Of a DNA stretch of 21,771 nt, positions 7,421-14,243 are shown piece by piece (position 1 is the first letter of the stretch; the number at the start of each line of letters is the position of its first letter). The DNA comes from JBKPDV01 sp046728075 (GTDB taxonomy: Bacteria; Acidobacteriota; Thermoanaerobaculia; UBA5066; Gp7-AA6): the NCBI GenBank assembly GCA_046728075.1, contig JBKPDV010000053.1, positions 1 through 21,771 on the forward strand, written 5' to 3'. Under the pieces are notes generated by a model. That model saw nothing but the letters and a program-made list of their open reading frames with translations, did no database searches and was not told the origin of the DNA. The position numbers and the translations under genes were made by a program.

Positions 7421-9433
7421 GTGCGAAGGTCGGCGGCAATGTTCGGGCTTGCCGCGGCGTTGGGAGGACTTCTCTCGTGCGGTCGCGCTGAAAAGTCGGC
7501 GGGGGTTCGACCGGCCTCTGTCGCGGCTCCGGCAGAGCGCGCTGTGGAGGCGCCGCCGGTCGAAGTATCCGATATCGCGACACGCAATCAGCGCCCGGCC
7601 GGTAGCTCTCCTCCGTTGATCTGGCTCGGCTTGGACGGACTCGATTGGGAGATCCTCGACCGGCTCTCCTCCGAGGGAAAGATGCCCAACTGGTCGCGCA
7701 TCGTCTCGGAGGGCTACTCCTCCAAGCTGACGTCTTTCGTTCCGATCCTTTCCCCGGTCGTCTGGACGACGGTTGCCACCGGCGTCGGGCCCGACGTCCA
7801 TCGGGTTCTCGACTTTCAGGAGGTCGACCCGAAGACAGGACAGAAGATTCCGATCTCCGGTCTGTCCCGGGCCGTGCCGGCGATCTGGAACATGGCCTCG
7901 GCGGCGGGAAAGAAGGTCGGCGTCGTGGGCTGGTGGGCGACGCATCCCGCGGAAGAGGTCCACGGCTTCTTCGTTACCGATCATGCGAGCCCGATCCTCT
8001 ATGACAAGCAGACGCTCTCCGGCTCCGCTTACCCTTCCTCTCTCGAGGCGGGGGTCGCCCAGATCGTCGAGCGCGAAGGCCATCCGACGCCCGCCGACCT
8101 CGCTCGCTTCGTCGACATCCCACCGGCCGAGATCGGCCGAATTCTCGCCAGCGGCCAGGGGATGGACAACGCGGTCGTGGCGCTCGCGCGGATCGTGGCC
8201 GCGACCCGCGTCTATCACCGCGCGGCCAGGGACCTGTACGACAAGAACCTTCCCGACCTCATGACGGTCTACATCGAAGGCACCGACGAGATTGGCCATT
8301 TCTTCTCCCCGTTCACGCCTCCGCGTCTCGCGTGCGTCTCCGAGGAGGACTTCGGCCGCTATCACCGAGCCGTGGAGGTCTACTACGGAATGGTCGACCA
8401 GATGCTCGGCCAGTGGATGCGCCGCGCCGACGAGGATCACGCGACCCTTCTGGTCAACTCCGACCACGGCTTCAAGTGGGGCGAAGACCGCTCCTGCGAG
8501 CGCTCGTCCCTCGGCTGGTCGACGGCCGCCTACTGGCATCGGCTCGACGGAGTCTTCGCGGCGTGGGGCGCTCGCGTGCGTCCCGGAAAGGGGAGCGAGA
8601 AGCCCTCAATGTTCGAAATTGCGCCCACGGTGCTGGCGCTTTTGGGAGTCCCTCAGGACCCGAGGATGTCGGGTCATCCGATCACGGCGGCCTTCCGAGA
8701 GCTCCGCTCGGGGAAACGGCCCGGCGAACTCGCCGGCTTGACCGTGCGGCGTGTCGCCGCGGCCCCGATGTCCGCGGCGGAGGCAAGCGAGTACACCAAG
8801 AAGCTTCTCGCGCTCGGATATTTGTCCGCAAGTGAGGCCAGGCCGTTGGCCGCTCCCGGCGGGGACAGGCCGGGAATGACCGAAGGCGCCTGGAACAATC
8901 TCGGCCTCTATTTCCGCGACTCCTTGAAGAAACAAGCCGCCGCGCAGGAGGCCTTCGCGCAGGCGCTGAAGATTTCGCCCGACTACCACTCGCCCATGTT
9001 CAACCTCGCGGTCCTCTATCGCGACAAGGGGGACGACGCTCTCGCGCGGGAGTGGCTCTTCCGTTCCTTCACCGCAGGACACGCGGAGCCCGAGCGCACG
9101 CTCCAGGGCTGGCTCAACTGGTACGACGATCACCGCCCGGCGGCGGCGATGCCGCTGCTGGAAGAGGGCGTGAAGCGGTCTCCGGACAACGAGGGGCTCG
9201 CCCGGGCGCTCGCCGTCCGCCGCTTCAAGCGGAAAGACTGCCCGGGCGGCTTCGCCGTGCTCGCGCCCTTCGAAGCGAGGACTTCCGATCCAAACACGTT
9301 AAACTCCCTGGCGCTGCTGCAGACGTGCCTGGGAAAGAGGGAGGAGGCGGTCGCGCTGTTCGAGCGTTCTCTCTCTTTGAAGCCGGATCAGCCGGGAGCA
9401 ATCCAGTCGTTGAATCTGTTGAAACGCCGGTAG
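7421..9433 (+). CDS. Lipoprotein: alkaline phosphatase/phosphodiesterase-family enzyme fused to TPR repeats
   Basis: With the GTG start the protein has 670 residues. The N-terminus is a lipoprotein signal with lipobox LLSC (Cys20). Residues about 65-430 match the type I phosphodiesterase/nucleotide pyrophosphatase branch of the alkaline phosphatase superfamily: LIWLGLDGLDW gives the first metal Asp72, SPVVWTTVATG holds the nucleophile Thr (116 or 117), EGTDEIGHFF gives Asp289 and His293, and NSDHGFKWGE gives Asp348 and His349. The C-terminal 180 residues contain TPR-like helices (GAWNNLGLYFRDSLKKQAAAQEAFAQALKISPDY). The domain order matches the sulfatase-like lipoprotein at 2117, but sequence similarity is low, so I see parallel architectures, not a recent duplication. 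GTG at 7421 is preferred because AGGG (7410-7413) lies 7 nt upstream; TTG at 7415 and ATG at 7439 are alternatives. The natural substrate is unknown. Confidence 0.88.
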   Translation: MRRSAAMFGLAAALGGLLSCGRAEKSAGVRPASVAAPAERAVEAPPVEVSDIATRNQRPAGSSPPLIWLGLDGLDWEILDRLSSEGKMPNWSRIVSEGYSSKLTSFVPILSPVVWTTVATGVGPDVHRVLDFQEVDPKTGQKIPISGLSRAVPAIWNMASAAGKKVGVVGWWATHPAEEVHGFFVTDHASPILYDKQTLSGSAYPSSLEAGVAQIVEREGHPTPADLARFVDIPPAEIGRILASGQGMDNAVVALARIVAATRVYHRAARDLYDKNLPDLMTVYIEGTDEIGHFFSPFTPPRLACVSEEDFGRYHRAVEVYYGMVDQMLGQWMRRADEDHATLLVNSDHGFKWGEDRSCERSSLGWSTAAYWHRLDGVFAAWGARVRPGKGSEKPSMFEIAPTVLALLGVPQDPRMSGHPITAAFRELRSGKRPGELAGLTVRRVAAAPMSAAEASEYTKKLLALGYLSASEARPLAAPGGDRPGMTEGAWNNLGLYFRDSLKKQAAAQEAFAQALKISPDYHSPMFNLAVLYRDKGDDALAREWLFRSFTAGHAEPERTLQGWLNWYDDHRPAAAMPLLEEGVKRSPDNEGLARALAVRRFKRKDCPGGFAVLAPFEARTSDPNTLNSLALLQTCLGKREEAVALFERSLSLKPDQPGAIQSLNLLKRR

Positions 9434-9459
9434 GGCGATCTTGCCCCGAAAGGAAACTT

Positions 9460-9463
9460 GAGG
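9460..9463 (+). promoter_or_regulatory. Ribosome binding site that fixes the start of the DsbA-like gene
   Basis: GAGG lies 6 nt before the ATG at 9470. It supports that start over an in-frame TTG at 9458, whose own upstream AAGG is only 4 nt away. Confidence 0.6.
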
Positions 9464-9469
9464 AACCGC

Positions 9470-10609
9470 ATGAAGAACCGACTCGTCGTGATTCTCGTAG
9501 CCGCTCTCTCGCTGATCGGGGCGATGCCGGCGCGAAAAAGCCAGAAAAATGAGACTCCCGCCGGCAAGACGGTCCGGGCCGCCGGGAACGATGAGCTCGT
9601 CACATACTTGACGCATTTCCTTCCTTTCAACCCCGACTCGATCGTCACCGTCGAAAAGTCCTCCGAGACCCTGCCGGGCTTCACCGGGTACAAAGTTCAC
9701 CGCAAGGGGCGCTTCGAAAAGCTCAACGTGAGCGACCGAGTGGTCTTCGTCTCCGACGACGGCAAGTGGTTCTTCGCGGGGGACAAAGTGGCCAACACCG
9801 ATCCCGGCGCCGTCCGCGGCCCGTCGGACTTGAGCTGGCTCGAATCAAAATTTTCCAACCTCTTCCGCAACAAGGTGCGGGCAGCCCCCGCACCCGAGCG
9901 GGACGCTGCCGGCTTGAAGGGCGTCTCGCTGATCCTGGAGACCGGTTATTTCCCGGTGCGGCTGCCGGGGTACCTGACTTCGGACGGCCGCATCTTCCTC
10001 CAGGGAACCCTTTGGGACTTCCGGATGGATCCTCGCGCGGAGAGGCGGCATCGAATCGATCTGTCCGCCAACCGCGCCAGCGGCCCTCCCGCAGCCGCGG
10101 TCCAGGTCGTCGAGTACGCCGATATGGAATGTTCGTACTGCAAGTTCCGTGGCCTCCAGATGGATCGTCTGCTCGAGGCCAACGCCGGCATCGTCAATGT
10201 CCGCCGGCACTACAAGTTCTTCCCGCTCTGGATGACGCACGTCTGGGCAATGAAGGCGGCATCGGCCGGCGACTGCATTGCCAAGTTCGGGGGCCCCGCT
10301 CTCTTCGATTTCAAGAAAGCGGTTTACGCCCGGCAGGAGACGATGACTGTCTCGGGGATCGATGAGCTTGCGATCACGACCGCAGAAGCGAAAGGCGTCA
10401 GCTCGGCCGATTTCCTCTCGTGCTATTTGCAAGACGACAGCTTCAATCGCGTCCGGAAAGACATCGAAGAAGGGTATCGGTTGAACGTGACCTCGACCCC
10501 GACGTACTTCATCGACGGCACCGAGATCAGCTGGATCGAGGACAAGGTGATGGAGGACTTCCTTCGGACGCTCTTTCCGAAGACGAAGACGGTTGACTAC
10601 GGAAGGTAG
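9470..10609 (+). CDS. Exported DsbA-like thioredoxin-fold protein
   Basis: This 379-residue protein has a signal peptide (residues 1 to about 21: K-N-R then a hydrophobic run). The C-terminal half (about 205-372) is a DsbA/thioredoxin_4 fold: VQVVEYADMECSYCKFRG carries the redox pair Cys221-Ser-Tyr-Cys224, and TSTPTYFIDG carries the cis-Pro at 344. The N-terminal part (about 35-200) has a repeated beta pattern (FTGYKVHRKGRF, VVFVSDDGKWFFAGD, VSLILETGYFPVRLPGYL) that I do not recognise as a named domain. It could act like the dimerisation domain of DsbC/DsbG, but that is a guess. It likely forms or reshuffles disulfides in exported proteins. The gene starts 36 nt after the phosphodiesterase/TPR gene and is probably in its operon. 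It ends in a repeat-filled gap facing a convergent gene. Confidence 0.88.
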   Translation: MKNRLVVILVAALSLIGAMPARKSQKNETPAGKTVRAAGNDELVTYLTHFLPFNPDSIVTVEKSSETLPGFTGYKVHRKGRFEKLNVSDRVVFVSDDGKWFFAGDKVANTDPGAVRGPSDLSWLESKFSNLFRNKVRAAPAPERDAAGLKGVSLILETGYFPVRLPGYLTSDGRIFLQGTLWDFRMDPRAERRHRIDLSANRASGPPAAAVQVVEYADMECSYCKFRGLQMDRLLEANAGIVNVRRHYKFFPLWMTHVWAMKAASAGDCIAKFGGPALFDFKKAVYARQETMTVSGIDELAITTAEAKGVSSADFLSCYLQDDSFNRVRKDIEEGYRLNVTSTPTYFIDGTEISWIEDKVMEDFLRTLFPKTKTVDYGR

Positions 10610-10614
10610 TTGGA

Positions 10615-10691
10615 AGTCGATAGTCGGTAGTCGATAGTCAGTAGGTGAAGTCCCGGAACACTACCGACTCCCCGACTGTCGACTACCGACT
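10615..10691. repeat. Heptad inverted array A (theme AGTCGNN)
   Basis: The left arm (10615-10644) reads AGTCGAT, AGTCGGT, AGTCGAT, AGTCAGT, AG. The right arm (10663-10691) reads ACCGACT, CCCCGACT, GTCGACT, ACCGACT, which are reverse complements of the left units. A 13-bp perfect pairing joins 10622-10634 to 10679-10691. The 18-nt spacer could be a loop. The array fills the gap between two convergent genes and could end transcription from both sides, though no T tract is present. Confidence 0.85.
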
Positions 10692-10693
10692 GA

Positions 10694-12469
10694 TCATGGC
10701 TCAAACGGTATCGGCACCGTCGTCCACGACTTGACGGGCTGGCCGTTGCGGCGGGCCGGCTCGAAGGTCCACCTGCGGACAGCGGAGACAGCGGCTTCGG
10801 TCAGGCCGCCTCCGACTCCCTTCAAGACCTCGATCTGTTCGGGGGCTCCCGTCTCGGATACGAGCACCCGCAAAAGAACGATTCCCCGTATACGCGCCCG
10901 CAGTGCCAGCTGCGGATAGGTCGGTTTAACGACGCGAAGGATCTTGGGCGGAGTCTCTGGCTCTCCCGGCGATTCGGGAGGGGCGACTCGGATCTCCGCC
11001 ACGGCGGTCGGCACCGCGGTCGGCGCGGCCGTCGGCTCGGCGCGAGGCGGAGGCGAAGGAGTCGGCTGGGTTGTCGCCTCCTGGGAAACTTCCTTAGAGG
11101 CCGGCACCTCGGGAGGTTCCGTGGGAGCCGGGCGCGCCGATTGCGCTCCCGTCGCTCCGGCGAAACTGCTTTTCCGGCCTTCCTCCTGGAGTTTCTTCAG
11201 TTCCGACGCGACGCGCCGAGCAACCTCTTCCTTGAACTGACTCTCGCTCATGGCCGAGGTCGGCGGCGAGGTCGGCTCTGCGGTCGGAGCCGGGGCGGGC
11301 GAGGGGAGAGACGTCACCCGCGTGGCGGCGATTCGAGGTGCTTCCCGGAGAGGCCGGCGAAGAATCAGGTAGGCCGTTCCCGCCAGAGCCGCTGCGATCA
11401 GGAGAGCGCCGCCAATCGCGTAAGGAGCGCGTCGCGCCGGCGGCGGCGGGACGGCGGAAGGCTTGAGAGGGAGGGGGGCCGGTCTCGGCGCGGGGACGTC
11501 GGAACCGGGAGTCGGCTTTCGCCGTTCCTCCCCGACCTCGGAGCCGGATTCCCGCGCTCGCGCCCGGTTTTCCGCTTCGATCTCCGGGCCAAAGAGCCCG
11601 CTCAGGAAGAAGGCCAGATTGAACGTCGAGGGGGAATAGGGACCGGAGAAGAGAATCTTGCCGAGCTCGCGGCGAAGCTCGCCGCTCGATTGATAACGGG
11701 ATTCCGCCGGCGCCAGGCTGGTCCGAAGCACGGCGGCCACCTCTGGCGGAACGAAGGTTCCCTCCAGACTCGCGCCTTTCAAGTCTCCCCAGGGATCCGT
11801 AGCCGACGGAAGCCGCCCGAAGAGCAATTCGAAGAGGATCACTCCGACGGAGAACACGTCCGAGTTTTTCCCGACTGCTCGATTCGCGCGCTCTTCGGGG
11901 GCGAGGTACGGAGCCACCTCAGACTGGAACCGGGGCCGTCCGAGTGAAGGGAAAAAACCGGACGCGAGCCCGAACCCCGTCAGCCGAATTTCTCCGTCAT
12001 CGGAGACCGAGACAAGCCCCGGCCAGACGAGGCCGTGGAGGGTCCGCTCGCCGTCGACCGTCGTGTTGTAGGCGTGGTCCAGGGCAGTGGCGACTTTTTC
12101 CACGATCAGAAGCGCGTGCTCGATGGGGATTCCCTGGCCGCGTTCCCGGGCTCTGGCAATCAACGCGTCCAGCGTCCGGCCATTGGGATCGTTCCACGCG
12201 AGAAACGGAACGCCTTCGACGGCGTCCATCTGCACCCCGCGCGCGATCGCGGGATTCTTCAGAAAGGTGTGGATCTCTCCGTTTTCCTCGATGGCATCGA
12301 CCACGGAGTCCTCGGAGATCTCCGGCGACTCGAAAATCCGCATCCGGACGAATCCCCGCTCTCCGGAGGTTCGGACGGCTCGAAAAACAGGCCCGAGGAC
12401 GTCCTCGCTCAGAAAAGCCGTCAGCAGATAGTTCCCGAATCGGCGGGGGAGAGGGCCTTGGGCGCTCAC
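10694..12469 (-). CDS. TonB-like protein with an N-terminal pseudokinase domain
   Basis: The 591-residue protein has three parts. Residues about 11-275 have a Ser/Thr protein kinase fold, with APE retained (LAPEE, 189-193) and an F-helix DVFSVGVILFELLFG (204-218). The catalytic sites are lost: the HRDxKPxN loop reads H145-GLVWPGLV, DFG is GFG (165-167), the beta-3 segment reads FVRMRIF with no VAIK-type Lys, and the glycine loop is absent. A single transmembrane helix lies at about 350-370. After a Pro/Ala/Thr-rich linker with a short coiled coil (408-432), residues about 505-591 form a TonB C-terminal domain (KPTYPQLALRARIRG ... AVRRWTFEPARRNGQPV). The topology is cytoplasmic kinase fold, membrane, periplasmic TonB. 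It may energise TonB-dependent receptors such as those in this window. The start is a GTG with no clear Shine-Dalgarno site; the next Met (43) would cut into the fold. Confidence 0.9.
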   Translation of the reverse strand: MSAQGPLPRRFGNYLLTAFLSEDVLGPVFRAVRTSGERGFVRMRIFESPEISEDSVVDAIEENGEIHTFLKNPAIARGVQMDAVEGVPFLAWNDPNGRTLDALIARARERGQGIPIEHALLIVEKVATALDHAYNTTVDGERTLHGLVWPGLVSVSDDGEIRLTGFGLASGFFPSLGRPRFQSEVAPYLAPEERANRAVGKNSDVFSVGVILFELLFGRLPSATDPWGDLKGASLEGTFVPPEVAAVLRTSLAPAESRYQSSGELRRELGKILFSGPYSPSTFNLAFFLSGLFGPEIEAENRARARESGSEVGEERRKPTPGSDVPAPRPAPLPLKPSAVPPPPARRAPYAIGGALLIAAALAGTAYLILRRPLREAPRIAATRVTSLPSPAPAPTAEPTSPPTSAMSESQFKEEVARRVASELKKLQEEGRKSSFAGATGAQSARPAPTEPPEVPASKEVSQEATTQPTPSPPPRAEPTAAPTAVPTAVAEIRVAPPESPGEPETPPKILRVVKPTYPQLALRARIRGIVLLRVLVSETGAPEQIEVLKGVGGGLTEAAVSAVRRWTFEPARRNGQPVKSWTTVPIPFEP

Positions 12470-12522
12470 GGGGGTCCGCTTGCGTCTGGGGAGGGCGGTG
12501 TCATGTTCTGGGGTTCTGGGCG

Positions 12523-12551
12523 ATTGTGATCCCCGCCTCCTCGGGGGTCAA
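12523..12551 (-). promoter_or_regulatory. Candidate sigma70-type promoter for the pseudokinase-TonB gene
   Basis: On the - strand TTGACC (12551-12546) and CACAAT (12528-12523) are separated by exactly 17 bp. Five of six and four of six bases match the -35 and -10 consensus. The start of transcription would fall near 12516, leaving a leader of about 47 nt before the GTG at 12469. The prediction rests on sequence alone. Confidence 0.35.
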
Positions 12552-12612
12552 GGAAGATCCCACAAGGAGGATCCAGTCCGAGTGCGCGCGTGCCGCTCAG
12601 GCGCAGCGCAAG

Positions 12613-13677
12613 CTACCGGGTTGCGGAAGGCGCCGCCGCCTCCGCGGCCGTTTCCGCCTCTGCTCGGAGCTTGCGGACCGTCGAGATCGCCCGCAGGTGC
12701 TCCTCGAAGGTGCGGGAGAACGTATGACCACCCGAATCGTCCGCGACGAAGTAGAGGAAGTCGGCCTTGGCGGGAGAGACGGCGGCCCTCAGGGCTTTCC
12801 GGCCGGGATTGCAGATCGGCTCGGGAGGCAATCCGTCGTAGAGATAGGTGTTGTAGGGAGAGTCGTAGCTGTACTCGGACCGGTGGAGCAGACCGGTCCA
12901 CTTTCCGTCGCGCTTCAAGGCGTAGACCACGGTCGGGTCCGCCTGGAGGCGCATGCCGCGCTTCATGCGGTTCAGGTACACCGACGCGATGAGCGGCCCT
13001 TCTTCCGGCAGGGCGCTCTCCTTTTCCACGATCGAAGCCAGCGTGACGGCCTGGCGGGGAGTCATTCCCAGGGCGCGGGCCTTCTGCTGCATGTCCTCCG
13101 TGAAGTTGCGGTGGAACTCGTTGACCATCCGATCCACGATCTGCCGGGCGGAGGTCGACCGCGTCACAACGTACGTTTCGGGGAAAAGAAATCCCTCGAG
13201 GTCGGAGACTTTCTGCGTGAGCCCCGGAAGCAGCTCTGTCGCCTGGAGTGCTTGCGCGAAGGCTTCGGGACCGCCGATTCCCTGTTTCCAGAAGAGCTCG
13301 AAGGTTTCCGGCGCCGTCAACCCCTCGGGAACGACGATCGTGTACTTGACCACGTCGCCGTGAGCCATACGATTGATGACGTCGTCCACCGGCATGGGTC
13401 GCGTGAATCGGTACTCGCCCGCCTGGAGCGGCGTCGACACGCGGTAGAGACGGTAGTAGATCTCCGCCAGACGCGGGTCGGCGAGAACACCCGCCTGCCC
13501 GAGCCGGCGGAAGATCTGAGAGGTCGGGGTTCCCATCGGGAAGACGATCGTGACTTCCGCCGGAGGGGTTGTCCCGGATCCCGGATGCTTCAACCGATAA
13601 AAGAAATAGGCGCCGGTGGCTGTGGCCAGCGCAAGAACGAAAAGAAGTGTCCGCAAGATCCGGCGAGTCGCGCTCAT
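12613..13677 (-). CDS. mltG: Endolytic peptidoglycan transglycosylase MltG
   Basis: The protein has 354 residues (E. coli MltG has 340). An N-terminal membrane anchor spans about residues 8-27. Residues about 40-115 form a LysM-like region before the YceG catalytic domain. Family hallmarks are all present: LEGFLFPETYVV (160-171), LASIVEKES with the catalytic Glu218, VYLNRMKRGMRLQADPTVVYAL (233-253), SPYNTYLYDGLPPEPICNPG (273-292). MltG cleaves nascent glycan strands at the inner membrane and helps set glycan chain length. The longer reading frame upstream belongs to ruvX sequence; the real ATG at 13677 overlaps the ruvX stop by 4 nt (ATGA), so translation is probably coupled. The C-terminal tail (336-354) is Ala/Glu-rich and dispensable-looking. 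Confidence 0.95.
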   Translation of the reverse strand: MSATRRILRTLLFVLALATATGAYFFYRLKHPGSGTTPPAEVTIVFPMGTPTSQIFRRLGQAGVLADPRLAEIYYRLYRVSTPLQAGEYRFTRPMPVDDVINRMAHGDVVKYTIVVPEGLTAPETFELFWKQGIGGPEAFAQALQATELLPGLTQKVSDLEGFLFPETYVVTRSTSARQIVDRMVNEFHRNFTEDMQQKARALGMTPRQAVTLASIVEKESALPEEGPLIASVYLNRMKRGMRLQADPTVVYALKRDGKWTGLLHRSEYSYDSPYNTYLYDGLPPEPICNPGRKALRAAVSPAKADFLYFVADDSGGHTFSRTFEEHLRAISTVRKLRAEAETAAEAAAPSATR

Positions 13678-14081
13678 GAAGGCCTTCCCGAGACGTGCGC
13701 GAGGTAATCGTTCAAGAGAATCGCCGCCGCGGAGCGATCGACTTCTTCCTTCGTCAGGGAAGGCATTTCGTGCTGGGCTTCCCACGAGGTGAGGGTTTCC
13801 TCGTGCTCCTGAATCTGCAGACCGGTTTCCCGCGCTAGCTTGCGCGCGAACGTTCGAATGCGCGGAGCCAACGGGCTCTCCACCCCTTCGGGGGACCGAG
13901 GAATTCCGATCACGATGGCCTCGATCTCCTCGTCCTTGCAGAATTGAACGATCTCGGCGATGGCCCGAGCGTCGCTTCTGCGAAGGAGAGTTGCCCGCCC
14001 TGCCACGACTGTCCCGGTTGCGTCGCAAGTCGCCAGGCCGATTCTCTTTTCGCCGAAATCAACGGCCACTATTCGTGCCAT
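13674..14081 (-). CDS. ruvX: RuvX/YqgF-type Holliday junction resolvase-like protein
   Basis: The protein has 135 residues, the normal family length. RNase H-like fold motifs are visible: MARIVAVDFGEKRIGLA with Asp8, IEAIVIGIPRSPEG (53-66), the E-E-T-L-T-S segment (94-99) with an acidic residue, and DRSAAAILLNDYL (115-127) with Asp115. The family takes part in 16S rRNA 5'-end maturation in E. coli and was proposed as a Holliday junction resolvase. The frame is open about 100 nt further upstream, but that extension encodes only Pro/Ser-rich sequence from a repeat array, so the ATG at 14081 is preferred. No Shine-Dalgarno site precedes it; a TACTCT hexamer sits 9 nt upstream. It pairs with mltG, as in many bacteria. 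Confidence 0.93.
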   Translation of the reverse strand: MARIVAVDFGEKRIGLATCDATGTVVAGRATLLRRSDARAIAEIVQFCKDEEIEAIVIGIPRSPEGVESPLAPRIRTFARKLARETGLQIQEHEETLTSWEAQHEMPSLTKEEVDRSAAAILLNDYLAHVSGRPS

Positions 14082-14090
14082 GCAGGGGAA

Positions 14091-14096
14091 AGAGTA
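14091..14096 (-). promoter_or_regulatory. TANNNT hexamer just upstream of ruvX (possible leaderless -10)
   Basis: TACTCT on the - strand ends 9 nt before the ruvX ATG, where no Shine-Dalgarno sequence exists. As a -10 element it would start transcription at or next to the ATG. The hexamer is weak on its own. Confidence 0.25.
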
Positions 14097-14099
14097 AAC

Positions 14100-14202
14100 G
14101 AGAGGGGGAGAGGGGCCAGGCGGTAAACGGGGTGAGGGGGCGAGGGGGGGTGAGGGGTTGAGCTGAATCTCCCACTCACCCACTCTCCCCCTCTCCCACT
14201 CG
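14100..14202. repeat. Inverted array B, period 8 (theme GGGGTGAG / CCCACTCN)
   Basis: The right arm (14171-14202) is four octamers: CCCACTCA, CCCACTCT, CCCCCTCT, CCCACTCG. The left side carries GGGGTGAG (14129-14136), GGGGCGAG, a 10-nt variant and GGGTTGAG (to 14162). A 13-bp perfect inverted pair joins 14100-14112 to 14183-14195. It fills the gap between the divergent genes ruvX and thiolase. It differs from the other arrays in its period of 8. Confidence 0.75.
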
Positions 14203-14228
14203 GAGACTCACGGCATTGATTCGAGCGA

Positions 14229-14234
14229 TAGAAT
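14229..14234 (+). promoter_or_regulatory. TAGAAT hexamer upstream of thiolase (possible leaderless -10)
   Basis: TAGAAT (five of six bases match TATAAT) ends 9 nt before the ATG at 14244. No Shine-Dalgarno sequence and no good -35 are seen. Transcription would start within a few bases of the ATG. Confidence 0.4.
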
Positions 14235-14243
14235 CGATGTGCC

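Noticed and set aside
7073..8539. 488-codon open frame on the - strand over the phosphodiesterase/TPR gene
   Set aside because: It runs across the terminator and the start of a well-supported + strand gene and shows no domain or initiation signal.
13678..14028. 117-residue N-terminal extension of mltG in the same frame
   Set aside because: It lies entirely over ruvX in another frame, is Arg/Ser-rich without homology to MltG, and the ATG at 13677 gives a protein of normal length with a proper membrane anchor.
14082..14183. N-terminal extension of ruvX of about 34 residues (Pro/Ser-rich)
   Set aside because: The sequence is translation of the G-rich/C-rich array B. RuvX normally begins at MARIVAVDFG, and the total length of 135 residues already fits the family.
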